This document shows positions 1-6,888 of a stretch of DNA of 12,715 nucleotides, one piece after another; within the stretch, counting starts at the first letter, position 1, and each line of letters opens with the position of its first letter. The notes beneath the pieces are model-generated. The model was not told the origin of the DNA. It did not search any database and saw only the letters and a program-made list of their open reading frames with translations. A program made the position numbers and the translations under genes. The stretch covers positions 1 to 12,715 of the forward strand of contig JAGBYV010000005.1 in assembly GCA_017628595.1 (NCBI GenBank), written 5' to 3'. The DNA is from Alistipes sp. (GTDB taxonomy: Bacteria > Bacteroidota > Bacteroidia > Bacteroidales > Rikenellaceae).

Positions 1-84
1 AACGTGGCTCTGTTCCTGGCAAGCGACCTCTCGTCATACGTCAGCGGTCAGGTTATCCACTGCTGCGGTGCGATGAACTGCTAA
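1..84 (+). CDS. fabG: 3-oxoacyl-ACP reductase FabG, C-terminal fragment
   Basis: Only the last 27 codons and the stop are inside the window; the start lies upstream. The reading frame gives VALFLASDLSSYVSGQ followed by VIHCCGAMNC. This matches the C-terminal end of short-chain dehydrogenase/reductases of the FabG type, where 'FL.S..S.Y.SGQ' leads into the last beta strand and a Gly/Met-rich tail. FabG reduces 3-oxoacyl-ACP with NADPH in the cytosolic fatty-acid elongation cycle. The catalytic Ser-Tyr-Lys residues are outside the window, so a related SDR with another substrate cannot be excluded. A hairpin terminator follows 21 bases after the stop, so this gene is probably transcriptionally separate from the pyr genes downstream. 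Confidence 0.75.
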   Translation, partial: NVALFLASDLSSYVSGQVIHCCGAMNC

Positions 85-105
85 AAACTACTTTATATCT
101 TATAG

Positions 106-134
106 GCGACACTCCTTTGTGGGTGTCGCTTTTT
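106..134 (+). terminator. Rho-independent terminator after fabG
   Basis: The arms GCGACAC (106-112) and GTGTCGC (123-129) pair perfectly over seven bases around a ten-base loop, and five T follow at 130-134. Its position just after the fabG stop and before the pyrF promoter fits an intrinsic terminator for the upstream transcript. Confidence 0.8.
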
Positions 135-190
135 GTTTACATTGTGTTGAAAGTAAAATACCCCCGCGCTATTGCTATTCTCGTGGGAAA

Positions 191-222
191 TTTGTAAATT
201 AGCACATTGAAAAATAACTTTA
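191..222 (+). promoter_or_regulatory. Probable Bacteroidota-type promoter of the pyr operon
   Basis: TTTG at 191-194 is followed after exactly 20 bases by TAACTTTA at 215-222. This matches the -33/-7 arrangement of primary-sigma promoters in Bacteroidota (TTTG, about 20 bases, TAnnTTTG), with only the last base differing. Transcription would start near 229, giving a leader of roughly a dozen bases before the pyrF ATG at 242. That is too short for an attenuator or riboswitch, so control would have to act at initiation. Confidence 0.5.
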
Positions 223-241
223 ATCAAAAAATCACAACTCA

Positions 242-943
242 ATGAGCCAGAGAGATGTAATCATTGCGTGCGACTTCGACAGCAAAGAGACCACGCTCGC
301 ATTTTTGGATAAATTCACCGATTGTAAGCCTTTCGTTAAGATCGGCATGGAACTTTATTACGCCGCAGGTCCCGAAATTGTAAAGGAGATCAAGGCTCGT
401 GGCCACAAAATTTTCCTCGACCTCAAGCTGCACGACATCCCCAATACAGTTAAGAAATCTATGGCCGTACTCTCACGCATGGACGTAGATATGTGCAACC
501 TGCACGCTGCCGGCACCATCGAGATGATGAAGGCCGCATTGGAGGGTCTTACCCGCGAGGATGGTTCGCGTCCCCTGCTTATTGCCGTTACGCAGCTCAC
601 ATCAACGAGCGAGGAGCGCATGCAGAAGGATCTGTTGATTAACGCTACAATCAACGACACCATCGTTCACTATGCAAAGAATGCCAAGGAGGCTGGTCTG
701 GATGGTGTGGTATGCTCACCGCTGGAGGCAGGTATGGTTAAGGAGGCTTGCGGACAGGAGTTCGTGACCGTAACACCCGGCGTACGCTTTGCCGATGGCG
801 AGGTTGGCGATCAGGTACGTGTAACCACTCCCGCACGCGCAAAGGAGATTGGCACCGACTTTATCGTGGTAGGTCGCCCCATCACCAAGGCCGACGACCC
901 CGTAGCAGCATATAAGCGTTGCATGGCTGAGTTTGCAGAGTAA
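242..943 (+). CDS. pyrF: Orotidine 5'-phosphate decarboxylase
   Basis: This enzyme converts OMP to UMP, the last step of de novo pyrimidine synthesis, in the cytosol. The 233-residue chain is a complete TIM barrel. D11 lies in the first strand (ACDF) and K33 in FVKIGMEL. The catalytic D60-x-K62-x-x-D65 is in [12 protein letters not shown], the phosphate-binding VTPGVR is at 177-182 and VGRPIT at 210-215. Length and motifs fit the Bacillus/Clostridia-type PyrF of about 235-240 residues. The PyrF I recall from Bacteroides is a longer form of about 270 residues with a different N-terminus, so this gene may have been acquired. It is first in a tightly packed operon; the glutaredoxin gene starts three bases after its stop. 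No Shine-Dalgarno sequence precedes the ATG. Confidence 0.96.
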   Translation: MSQRDVIIACDFDSKETTLAFLDKFTDCKPFVKIGMELYYAAGPEIVKEIKARGHKIFLDLKLHDIPNTVKKSMAVLSRMDVDMCNLHAAGTIEMMKAALEGLTREDGSRPLLIAVTQLTSTSEERMQKDLLINATINDTIVHYAKNAKEAGLDGVVCSPLEAGMVKEACGQEFVTVTPGVRFADGEVGDQVRVTTPARAKEIGTDFIVVGRPITKADDPVAAYKRCMAEFAE

Positions 944-946
944 CAG

Positions 947-1207
947 ATGAAAGAGGTAAAATTGTTCTATCTGCGCGAGTGCCCCTTCTGCAAGAAGGCC
1001 TTTCGCTATATTGATGAGGCCAAAGCCCAGCATCCCGAACTTGCTCAGGTCGAGATCGAACTAATCGAAGAGTCGGAGCAGGCCGATGTGGCCAATAGTT
1101 ACGACTACTACTATGTGCCAACGTTTTACGTTGCAGGCAAGAAGGTGCACGAGGGAGGCATATTCCCCGACGAGGTAGAACAGATCCTACGCCAAGCATT
1201 AGAATAA
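947..1207 (+). CDS. Glutaredoxin-like small thioredoxin-fold protein
   Basis: This is an 86-residue single-domain thiol-disulfide protein, close to the usual glutaredoxin length. The first strand KLFYL leads into the redox motif C12-P-F-C15. The cis-proline loop is YYVPT, with P58, followed by strand FYVAGKKV and a final helix. No signal peptide is present, so it should act in the cytosol. Both active-site cysteines are present, so a dithiol mechanism is possible. The family as I recall it ('LFYLE.CPYC...YDYYYVPT') is common in Clostridia. The gene sits between pyrF (3-base gap) and pyrE (18-base gap), so it is almost certainly co-transcribed with pyrimidine genes. Its electron donor and target cannot be read from sequence; the cysteine-rich zinc tail of the operon's PyrB is one speculative partner. 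Confidence 0.85.
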   Translation: MKEVKLFYLRECPFCKKAFRYIDEAKAQHPELAQVEIELIEESEQADVANSYDYYYVPTFYVAGKKVHEGGIFPDEVEQILRQALE

Positions 1208-1225
1208 ATTAAAAACTACAATATC

Positions 1226-1858
1226 ATGGAGAAGAGTATTGCTAAAGACCTGCTCTCTATCGGCGCAGTATTTTTGCGTCCCGAGCAGCCGTTCACATGG
1301 GCAAGCGGAATCAAGAGCCCTATCTATTGCGACAACCGTCTTACACTCACAGCCCCCAAGGTGCGTGACAACGTTGAGAAGGGTTTGGCCGAACTGGTTA
1401 AGAAACACTACCCCGAGTGCGAAGTGCTGATGGGTACAAGCACCGCAGGTATTGCCCACGCAGCTATCGTGGCTACGATTATGGATCTTCCGATGGGTTA
1501 TGTTCGCAGTGGCGCAAAGGATCACGGCCGCACAAACCAGATCGAGGGCAAGCTGGAGAAGGGTCAGAAGGTAGTTGTTGTAGAGGACCTGATCTCAACA
1601 GGCGGCAGCTGCATTGAGGTAGTAAAGGTTCTGCGTGAGGCTGGTGCCGATGTTTTGGGCGTTGTTAGCATCTTCACCTATGGCATGAAGAAGGGTCTTG
1701 ATCGTATGGCTGAGGCTGATGTGAAGAACTACTCACTCTCTAACCTCGACGCACTCGTTGAGGCAGCAGCCGAGGAGGGTTACATCAAGCAGGAGGATTG
1801 CGCCCGCATCATCGCCTTCCGTAACAACCCCTCAGACGAGAGCTGGATTAACAAATAA
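1226..1858 (+). CDS. pyrE: Orotate phosphoribosyltransferase
   Basis: This enzyme joins orotate to PRPP to give OMP, the substrate of PyrF. The 210-residue chain has the family signature in order. [16 protein letters not shown] (23-38) is the orotate and N-terminal loop region. [12 protein letters not shown] is at 69-80, the flexible catalytic loop with K98, D99, H100 and R102 at 96-102, and the PRPP-binding [13 protein letters not shown] at 116-128. Length is normal. The start at 1226 gives the conserved MEK.IAKDLL.IGAVF N-terminus and is preceded by an A/T-rich stretch without a Shine-Dalgarno motif. The N-terminus and loop sequence resemble Clostridia PyrE more than the Bacteroides protein I know. 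It is the third gene of the operon, 11 bases ahead of pyrB. Confidence 0.96.
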   Translation: MEKSIAKDLLSIGAVFLRPEQPFTWASGIKSPIYCDNRLTLTAPKVRDNVEKGLAELVKKHYPECEVLMGTSTAGIAHAAIVATIMDLPMGYVRSGAKDHGRTNQIEGKLEKGQKVVVVEDLISTGGSCIEVVKVLREAGADVLGVVSIFTYGMKKGLDRMAEADVKNYSLSNLDALVEAAAEEGYIKQEDCARIIAFRNNPSDESWINK

Positions 1859-1869
1859 ACTCTACGCAT

Positions 1870-2952
1870 ATGCGACACCTAATTGATACAACCGATATTT
1901 CGGTTGCCGAGGTTGACCAGATCATCTCGACGGCACTCGATATTATCGACAATCGCGAGAAGTATAGCTCTGTATGCAAGGGCAAGAAACTCGCTACGCT
2001 CTTCTATGAGCCCAGCACACGTACACGCCTTAGCTTCACATCGGCAATGATGGAGCTTGGAGGCAACGTACTTGGTTTCTCGGATGCCGCTTCATCATCA
2101 GTGACAAAGGGCGAAACCGTAGCCGACACCGTTCGTGTCATCGGTTGCTTTGCCGACATCATCGCAATGCGTCACAGCAAGGAGGGTGCTCCGCTGGTGG
2201 CATCGCACTATGCCGACGTGCCTATCATCAACGCTGGTGACGGCAGCCACGCTCACCCCACACAGACTTTGACCGACCTTTTGACCATTCGTCGTGAGAA
2301 GGGTCGCCTGGATAACCTTACAATCGGCTTCTGTGGCGATTTGAAGTTTGGCCGTACGGTACACTCGCTCATCAAGGCTATGTCACGCTATGAGAATATC
2401 AACGTAGTGCTCATCGCCCCCGAGGAGTTGCGCCTGCCCTCATACATTCGTCGCGAGGTGTGCGACAAGAACAATGTTCCCACACGCGAGGTGACCACTA
2501 TGGAGGAGGTACTACCCGAGCTGGATATCCTCTACATGACACGCGTGCAGAAGGAGCGTTTCCTGGATGAGGAGGAGTTCGAGCGTCTGAAGGATAGCTT
2601 TATCCTCAACCCCGAGCGCATGAAGCTGGCCAAGGAGGATATGATCGTACTGCACCCGCTGCCCCGCGTAAACGAGATTACAAAGGATGTGGACAACGAT
2701 CCCCGTGCTGCATATTTCCGTCAGGTGGAGAATGGTAAGTTTGTCCGCATGGCTTTGATTTACACCCTCTTGAAATGGGCAGAGGAGCAGCCCGCCGAGG
2801 GACAGACGCCACGCCTTGATGCAACACAGGTACATAACGACTGGCGATGCAGCAACCGCCAGTGCGTATCGGCTACCGAGGATGTGGATCACATCTTCCA
2901 CCCCACAGAGGATGGCTATCGCTGTGCATACTGCGAGGCAAGAGTAAAATAA
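1870..2952 (+). CDS. pyrB: Aspartate carbamoyltransferase fused to a PyrI-type zinc domain
   Basis: The catalytic chain (about 1-305) condenses carbamoyl phosphate with aspartate, the committed pyrimidine step. Visible sites by correspondence with E. coli are STRTR (49-53), the 80s loop with K80, R101, H129 and Q132 in HPTQTL, R162 in FGRTVHSL, R225 and Q227 in TRVQ, and LHPLPRV (261-267). At 360 residues it is about 50 longer than a normal catalytic chain. The extra tail holds C327-x4-C332 and C352-x2-C355 around DHIF and YRC. These are the Cys4 zinc pattern and flanking residues of the C-terminal domain of the regulatory chain PyrI (C109, C114, C138, C141 in E. coli). PyrI's nucleotide-binding domain is missing, so CTP/ATP control through it is not expected. 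The catalytic part reads like Clostridia PyrB. No separate pyrI lies in the window. Confidence 0.95.
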   Translation: MRHLIDTTDISVAEVDQIISTALDIIDNREKYSSVCKGKKLATLFYEPSTRTRLSFTSAMMELGGNVLGFSDAASSSVTKGETVADTVRVIGCFADIIAMRHSKEGAPLVASHYADVPIINAGDGSHAHPTQTLTDLLTIRREKGRLDNLTIGFCGDLKFGRTVHSLIKAMSRYENINVVLIAPEELRLPSYIRREVCDKNNVPTREVTTMEEVLPELDILYMTRVQKERFLDEEEFERLKDSFILNPERMKLAKEDMIVLHPLPRVNEITKDVDNDPRAAYFRQVENGKFVRMALIYTLLKWAEEQPAEGQTPRLDATQVHNDWRCSNRQCVSATEDVDHIFHPTEDGYRCAYCEARVK

Positions 2953-2976
2953 CAAAAGAAACAACTAATAAAACTT

Positions 2977-4167
2977 ATGGTAAAAATAGGAACCCCCATG
3001 ACCCCCGTTGGCAAGAAGGCCATCTTGTGCGGATCAGGAGAGTTAGGCAAGGAGGTAGCAATCGAGTTGCAGCGCTATGGCGTTGAGGTCATTGCACTCG
3101 ACAAGTATGAGAATGCACCCGCTATGCAGGTGGCACATCGTTCGTATGTGCTGTCGATGCTCGATGGCGAGCGTCTGCGCGAGATTATCGAGAAGGAGAA
3201 ACCCGATTATATCATCCCCGAGGTGGAGGCTATCGCCACTCCCACACTCGTAGAGTTGGAGAAGGAGGGCTACAACGTTATCCCCACGGCTAACGCTACA
3301 CTGCTTACGATGAACCGCAAGGGCATCCGTCAGTTGGCTGCCGAGACCCTTGGCATCAAGACCTCACCCTACCGTTTTGCCGCTACGCGCGAGGAGTTCG
3401 ACGCTGCTATTGCTGAGATTGGCACACCCTGCGTCGTAAAGCCCATCATGTCATCATCAGGTCACGGCCAGAGTGTATGCAAGACAGCAGAGGGCGCCGA
3501 CGACTCTTGGAAGATTGCTCAGGAGGGCGGTCGCGCAGGAGGCGGAGAGGTTATTGTTGAGGGCTTCGTAAAGTTCGACTACGAGATTACCCTTCTTACC
3601 GTACGTCACTCTGGTGGCACATCATTCCTCAACCCCATTGGTCACCATCAGGTAGATGGCGACTATCGTGAGTCATGGCAGCCCCAGCCTATGAGCGAGA
3701 AGGCTCTCGCACAGGCACAGGATATTGCCAAGAAGGTTACCGATGCACTGGGTGGTTATGGCATCTTCGGTGTAGAGTTGTTCGTATGTGGCGATGAGGT
3801 GCTCTTCAGTGAGGTGTCACCCCGTCCGCACGACACTGGTATGGTGACGATGATTTCACAGGATCTCTCTGAGTTTGCTCTGCATGCTCGCGCCGTTTTG
3901 GGTCTTCCCATCCCCTCGATTAACTTCTATGGCCCGAGCGCTTCGAAGGCTGTTGTAGTGGAGGGCGACAGCGACAAGGTTGTATTCTCTAATCTGGAGG
4001 AGGTACTCGCCGAGCCTAACGTTCAGGTGCGTATCTTCGGCAAACCCGAGGTTAAGGGTCACCGCCGTATGGGTGTCATCCTTGCTCGTGGCGAGAATGT
4101 GGAGGATGCCCTGGCAAAGGCCGAGAAGGCTTACTCAACTCTCAAGGTAGAGGTATTGCCCCGATAA
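2977..4167 (+). CDS. purT: Formate-dependent phosphoribosylglycinamide formyltransferase (GAR transformylase 2)
   Basis: PurT makes formyl-GAR from GAR, formate and ATP, the third step of purine synthesis, without a folate donor. The 396-residue ATP-grasp protein matches the family length (E. coli 392). Features in order are GSGELGKE (19-26) of the N-terminal fold, PEVEAI (81-86), the ATP-binding [15 protein letters not shown] (153-167) and [10 protein letters not shown] (196-205). These are followed by the metal-ligand region with E267 and E279 in [14 protein letters not shown] (278-291), then the C-terminal domain. It follows pyrB by 24 bases and ends the operon at a strong hairpin. A purine gene at the end of a pyrimidine operon suggests coordinated nucleotide supply; both branches draw on PRPP. 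PurK is the closest alternative family, but the N-terminal and SPRPHDTG signatures are those of PurT. Confidence 0.95.
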   Translation: MVKIGTPMTPVGKKAILCGSGELGKEVAIELQRYGVEVIALDKYENAPAMQVAHRSYVLSMLDGERLREIIEKEKPDYIIPEVEAIATPTLVELEKEGYNVIPTANATLLTMNRKGIRQLAAETLGIKTSPYRFAATREEFDAAIAEIGTPCVVKPIMSSSGHGQSVCKTAEGADDSWKIAQEGGRAGGGEVIVEGFVKFDYEITLLTVRHSGGTSFLNPIGHHQVDGDYRESWQPQPMSEKALAQAQDIAKKVTDALGGYGIFGVELFVCGDEVLFSEVSPRPHDTGMVTMISQDLSEFALHARAVLGLPIPSINFYGPSASKAVVVEGDSDKVVFSNLEEVLAEPNVQVRIFGKPEVKGHRRMGVILARGENVEDALAKAEKAYSTLKVEVLPR

Positions 4168-4187
4168 GAGGAGCTCTTTTATATTAA

Positions 4188-4222
4188 AATAGGGTGTTAT
4201 CCGTGTGGATAGCACCCTATTT
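4188..4222. terminator. Bidirectional terminator between purT and the sigma-factor operon
   Basis: The arms 4188-4202 (AATAGGGTGTTATCC) and 4207-4221 pair over 15 bases with a single G-U wobble, around the loop GTGT. A T-rich tail (ATTTCTTATTTG) follows on the forward strand and an A/T-rich stretch on the reverse. The hairpin begins 20 bases after the purT stop and ends at the stop of the reverse-strand membrane gene, so it can close both convergent transcripts. Confidence 0.85.
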
Positions 4223-4223
4223 C

Positions 4224-4802
4224 TTATTTGTCAAACTCCTTAAGCGCCGCAATGCGTTGCCTGATTTCAACGATACGCTCTCTTTCAATGACATATCGCC
4301 AGCCGCCGGCAATAGCCGAGGCGATGATGGTGAGAATCATCCACAACCACCACGAGGTTGTCAACACTGCGTGGCGAGCCAAAGCCTCAATAATAACATA
4401 GGCAAAAAGGCAGGCGAAGAAACACCCCACTACAATGCTGCGGCGAACAAACATCCGCTCAAAGCGGATAATCATCTGCTCCTGCTCAATGATCGAATCC
4501 TCAAATCTGGCAAGACGCTTCAGTATGCGATACATCGGAGCAAAGAGGAACAGATCCATCAGTAGCACAATTCCGATAACAATCCACCCAAAGGGATCAT
4601 CCTGAATACCCTGCACAAAGAGCAATACAACAGTGCCAACCAGCACCAGCCAGCCCAGGTATTGATTCATCTTTATTCGATTGTTGTAGGTGGTAATCTT
4701 ATTCTCCATCACCATTCTCAACTCCCGTTGATGGATCACCTCTTCACGCTCCAAGCGCTCTGTTAGCTTATCCCACGACTGTTTCAACTCATCAAGATTC
4801 AT
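4224..4802 (-). CDS. Four-helix membrane protein paired with ECF sigma factor, possible anti-sigma factor
   Basis: The 192-residue protein has no enzyme motif I recognise. An N-terminal charged, probably coiled-coil helix (about 1-46, starting MNLDELKQSWDKL) is followed by two hydrophobic hairpins. Predicted membrane segments are at about 48-66, 71-90, 121-141 and 150-168, with a charged helical linker (about 93-120) and a charged C-terminal helix. It has no signal peptide and no HxxxCxxC zinc anti-sigma motif. The gene starts 13 bases after the stop of the sigma-factor gene, so the two are co-transcribed. Small membrane proteins with this type of 'DELKQ.W.KL..RL' N-terminus often follow ECF sigma genes in Bacteroidota. 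From that context I infer a regulatory partner that may hold the sigma factor at the inner membrane through its cytosolic N-terminal helix. The function is not shown by sequence. Confidence 0.8.
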   Translation of the reverse strand: MNLDELKQSWDKLTERLEREEVIHQRELRMVMENKITTYNNRIKMNQYLGWLVLVGTVVLLFVQGIQDDPFGWIVIGIVLLMDLFLFAPMYRILKRLARFEDSIIEQEQMIIRFERMFVRRSIVVGCFFACLFAYVIIEALARHAVLTTSWWLWMILTIIASAIAGGWRYVIERERIVEIRQRIAALKEFDK

Positions 4803-4815
4803 AATTGTAATAGTT

Positions 4816-5292
4816 TTAAGCGTTAAACATCTCTTTAATTTTATTCTTTGCGCGCATAAGTTTCACCGACACATTCGCCTTCGTCAGGCCCGTCACCTCG
4901 GCCATCTCATCGTAGGAATAACCATCGAGCCACAACATCACAAGCGCCCTGTCAAGATTAGCCAGGCGGTTAATGACCGAATGCAACTCCTCGACCCGCT
5001 CCCTGAGAGCTGCATCCTCATCCGACGAGAGGTCGAACGTGAGCGATACGGACGCCGGGCGTTTGCGTCTTACGAACGATATACAGGTAAAGAGCGCCAC
5101 ACGATAGATCCACGTTGATCGCTTGCTACGTCCATCGAACTGGTCGAAGTTCTGCCACAGATTGCAGAGCACCTCCTGATAGTAATCCTCGACCATCCCC
5201 TGCGGCGCATACATATAGCAGACCTTGTAGATGATACCACGATGAGCGTGTACCACCTCGGTAAATTGCTGTTCTTTTTCTTGCGTTTTCAT
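4816..5292 (-). CDS. ECF-type RNA polymerase sigma factor (sigma-70 family)
   Basis: The 158-residue protein has the two-domain build of an extracytoplasmic-function sigma factor. Region 2 is at about 11-76, with VEDYYQEVLCNLWQNFDQF for core binding and STWIYRVALFTCISFVRR for -10 recognition. Region 4 is at about 103-155, with LDGYSYDEMAEVTGLTKANV forming the helix-turn-helix for -35 recognition. Regions 1 and 3 are absent, as usual for this group. It directs RNA polymerase to a small regulon, unknown here. The downstream membrane protein gene starts 13 bases later. The upstream 98 bases are A/T-rich and lack a clear TAnnTTTG element in this orientation, which would be consistent with an autoregulated promoter of another type. 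Confidence 0.92.
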   Translation of the reverse strand: MKTQEKEQQFTEVVHAHRGIIYKVCYMYAPQGMVEDYYQEVLCNLWQNFDQFDGRSKRSTWIYRVALFTCISFVRRKRPASVSLTFDLSSDEDAALRERVEELHSVINRLANLDRALVMLWLDGYSYDEMAEVTGLTKANVSVKLMRAKNKIKEMFNA

Positions 5293-5382
5293 TGGTGTTA
5301 ATTGTTTGCCCTATTAGTCGCAAAAAAGGATAGAAAAATTACAACGTCGCAATATTTTTTTACCTAACGCTTAATTCTAAAC

Positions 5383-5411
5383 AAAAAAAGGCCACCCTCA
5401 GGGCAGCCTTT
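5383..5411 (-). terminator. Terminator after the MscS-DUF5606 operon
   Basis: Read on the reverse strand, AAAGGCTGCCC pairs with GGGTGGCCTTT over 11 bases with two G-U wobbles around a three-base loop, followed by a run of seven T (A at 5383-5389 on the forward strand). It lies about 20 bases after the stop of the DUF5606 gene and separates that operon from the sigma-factor gene on the same strand. Confidence 0.85.
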
Positions 5412-5430
5412 GATATCCTATACTGAAAGA

Positions 5431-5850
5431 TTACTCCTCCTCCGTAGGCTCCTCGTCGCTGGGCAGCGAGAACTCGGTCATACCTGCAGCAACCAGGATG
5501 TTGAACCAAGCAAGAGCCTTCTTAATATCAGATACGTGCACACGCTCGCGATCGTACTCGGGCAACACCTCAGCGAAATATGCCTTCATCTTGTCGGCAG
5601 ACTCCTTGTGTGAGAGTCCCTGCTTGCCCTCGGTGTGAGCATACATGCGAGTGAATACCTCTGCAAGTGCGATATCCTCACCTTCGGTAAACATAGAGAT
5701 ATCAGAAAGTGCGCTCACGCGTGATGTTGCCGATGCATTGGTACGACGGCCATCCTCCAATGACTCTACGATGATACCACGAGTAGACTGTGCTACATAC
5801 TTGTAAAGGCCGGGCATACCCGAAATAGCCAAAATATCCTTAAATTCCAT
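5431..5850 (-). CDS. DUF5606 family protein
   Basis: The 139-residue cytosolic protein has no signal peptide or membrane segment. The N-terminal half (about 1-66) contains FKDILAISGMPGLYKYV, then GIIVESLEDGRR, then VSALSDISMFT. This is the conserved core I recognise as the Bacteroidota family DUF5606: a small beta-rich domain with the 'ISG.PGL.k.v.q...giIVESL' pattern. The rest is helical (ESADKMKAYFAEVLPEYDRERV, here spanning about 85-106) and ends in an acidic tail rich in E and D. The function is unknown. It follows the MscS channel gene by 24 bases on the same strand and is the last gene before a terminator, so the two are probably co-transcribed; that does not by itself imply a shared role. 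Confidence 0.85.
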   Translation of the reverse strand: MEFKDILAISGMPGLYKYVAQSTRGIIVESLEDGRRTNASATSRVSALSDISMFTEGEDIALAEVFTRMYAHTEGKQGLSHKESADKMKAYFAEVLPEYDRERVHVSDIKKALAWFNILVAAGMTEFSLPSDEEPTEEE

Positions 5851-5874
5851 AGTGTAAAATATTTATAATTATCA

Positions 5875-6804
5875 TTACTTATTATCATGTGTAAGATGTA
5901 CATCCAACTGCGGGAAGGGGAAGTGCGCACCATGCTGGGGCAACTCCTTGTAGAATGCCTCGGTTATGGCATCATAGAAATCCCAATACTCAGCATTCTT
6001 TACCCATGCACGCGCTTCGATGATGATAGCGCTATCGGCCATAGCATCAATACGGACATAGGGCGCAGGCGTCTCCAATGCTCGGCCATCACGCTTAATG
6101 ATTGCATACATCGCATCGCGGATTGAATCGTAGTTATCGCCATACGACACCGACACCTTCCAACTGCATCGACGAGTCTGAGCCGTCGACGAGTTATTGA
6201 TAATAGATGTCGAGATAGCATTATTAGGGATGTATATTGTTCTCTTATCTGTTGTATGAACCACCGTATTGAACAGGCTAATACTTGCCACAGTTCCACT
6301 TACACCCTGTGCCTCAATAAAATCGCCTACTCGGTAGGGACGAAGCACAAGAATCATCACACCACCAGCGAAGTTCTGCAACGTACCACTGAGTGCCATA
6401 CCAATGGCCAAACCCATTGAGGCGAGAACGGCAATAAAGGATGACGAGTTGAAGCCGAGTACCGACACAATAATCAATACCAGCAGAACATATCCCAATG
6501 TTTTGATGGCCGTCAGGATAAACGAATGGAGCGACACCTCCACCTCGCGGCGGGTCATAACGGCATCTATCAAACGAATAAGTTTACCCAGCAGCCAGCG
6601 ACCAATGTAGTAAATGATCAGCGAGATGAGGAACTTGATTCCTGTCCATACCAGCCAATTCAGCATTTCGCCACCTATACCACGTACAAACTCCTCATCG
6701 GCCAGGCGTGTTATAGCCTCGGCAAAACGGGCCTTCTGCACACTATCGGGCACAATGAGATTCTCTACTACCGCAGCATCGCTCTGCAAAAAAACATTCA
6801 ACAT
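5875..6804 (-). CDS. Small-conductance mechanosensitive channel (MscS family)
   Basis: This is an inner-membrane channel that opens on membrane tension and releases solutes during osmotic downshock. The 309-residue chain is close to E. coli MscS (286). A polar N-terminal segment (1-48) precedes TM1 (about 50-70) and TM2 (about 97-117). The pore helix is TM3, with the Gly/Ala-rich SMGLAIGMALSGTLQNFAGG (129-148) and the bend into LRPYRVGDFIEA (154-165). The cytosolic beta domain includes YIPNNAISTSIINNSS (191-206), followed by the alpha/beta domain and the C-terminal FPFPQLDVHL (295-304) that forms the vestibule barrel. All family landmarks are present, so it should be functional. The first gene of a two-gene operon, it diverges from the DUF5689 lipoprotein genes across 131 bases. 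Confidence 0.94.
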   Translation of the reverse strand: MLNVFLQSDAAVVENLIVPDSVQKARFAEAITRLADEEFVRGIGGEMLNWLVWTGIKFLISLIIYYIGRWLLGKLIRLIDAVMTRREVEVSLHSFILTAIKTLGYVLLVLIIVSVLGFNSSSFIAVLASMGLAIGMALSGTLQNFAGGVMILVLRPYRVGDFIEAQGVSGTVASISLFNTVVHTTDKRTIYIPNNAISTSIINNSSTAQTRRCSWKVSVSYGDNYDSIRDAMYAIIKRDGRALETPAPYVRIDAMADSAIIIEARAWVKNAEYWDFYDAITEAFYKELPQHGAHFPFPQLDVHLTHDNK

Positions 6805-6849
6805 CTTCTTCTAATATTTTCTGCACATACTCTGTGCACTAACAACGCG

Positions 6850-6857
6850 CAAAAATA
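6850..6857 (-). promoter_or_regulatory. Candidate -7 element for the MscS gene
   Basis: On the reverse strand this reads TATTTTTG, a perfect TAnnTTTG box. It is 46 bases upstream of the mscS-family start codon, giving a leader of about 38 bases. Twenty bases further upstream only TG of the expected TTTG is present, so the -33 element is weak. Confidence 0.4.
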
Positions 6858-6880
6858 GTTAAATTTTCGCAGAAATGCAC

Positions 6881-6888
6881 TATCTTTA
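6881..6888 (+). promoter_or_regulatory. Candidate -7 element for the DUF5689 lipoprotein genes
   Basis: TATCTTTA differs from TAnnTTTG in one base and lies 47 bases ahead of the first lipoprotein start. No TTTG is seen 19 to 21 bases upstream, so the call rests on the -7 box and position only. The region a -33 element would occupy overlaps the divergent mscS candidate promoter. Confidence 0.3.

Noticed and set aside
85..241. Riboswitch or attenuator ahead of the pyr operon
   Set aside because: The only strong hairpin is the fabG terminator, which precedes the predicted promoter; the predicted leader is about a dozen bases, too short for either device.
2512..2964. A 150-codon open frame on the reverse strand across the end of pyrB
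   Set aside because: It lies wholly opposite strongly recognised PyrB sequence, has no recognisable domain and reflects the codon pattern of the real gene.
4194..4565. A 123-codon forward open frame running from the terminator into the membrane-protein gene
   Set aside because: It starts inside the terminator hairpin, has no homology signal and overlaps the reverse-strand gene, whose membrane-segment pattern is coherent.
5293..5382. Possible promoter of the ECF sigma operon (TATCCTTT near 5330 on the reverse strand)
   Set aside because: It does not fit TAnnTTTG and the nearest upstream TTG is at a wrong spacing (17 bases); ECF promoters may differ, so no site is called.
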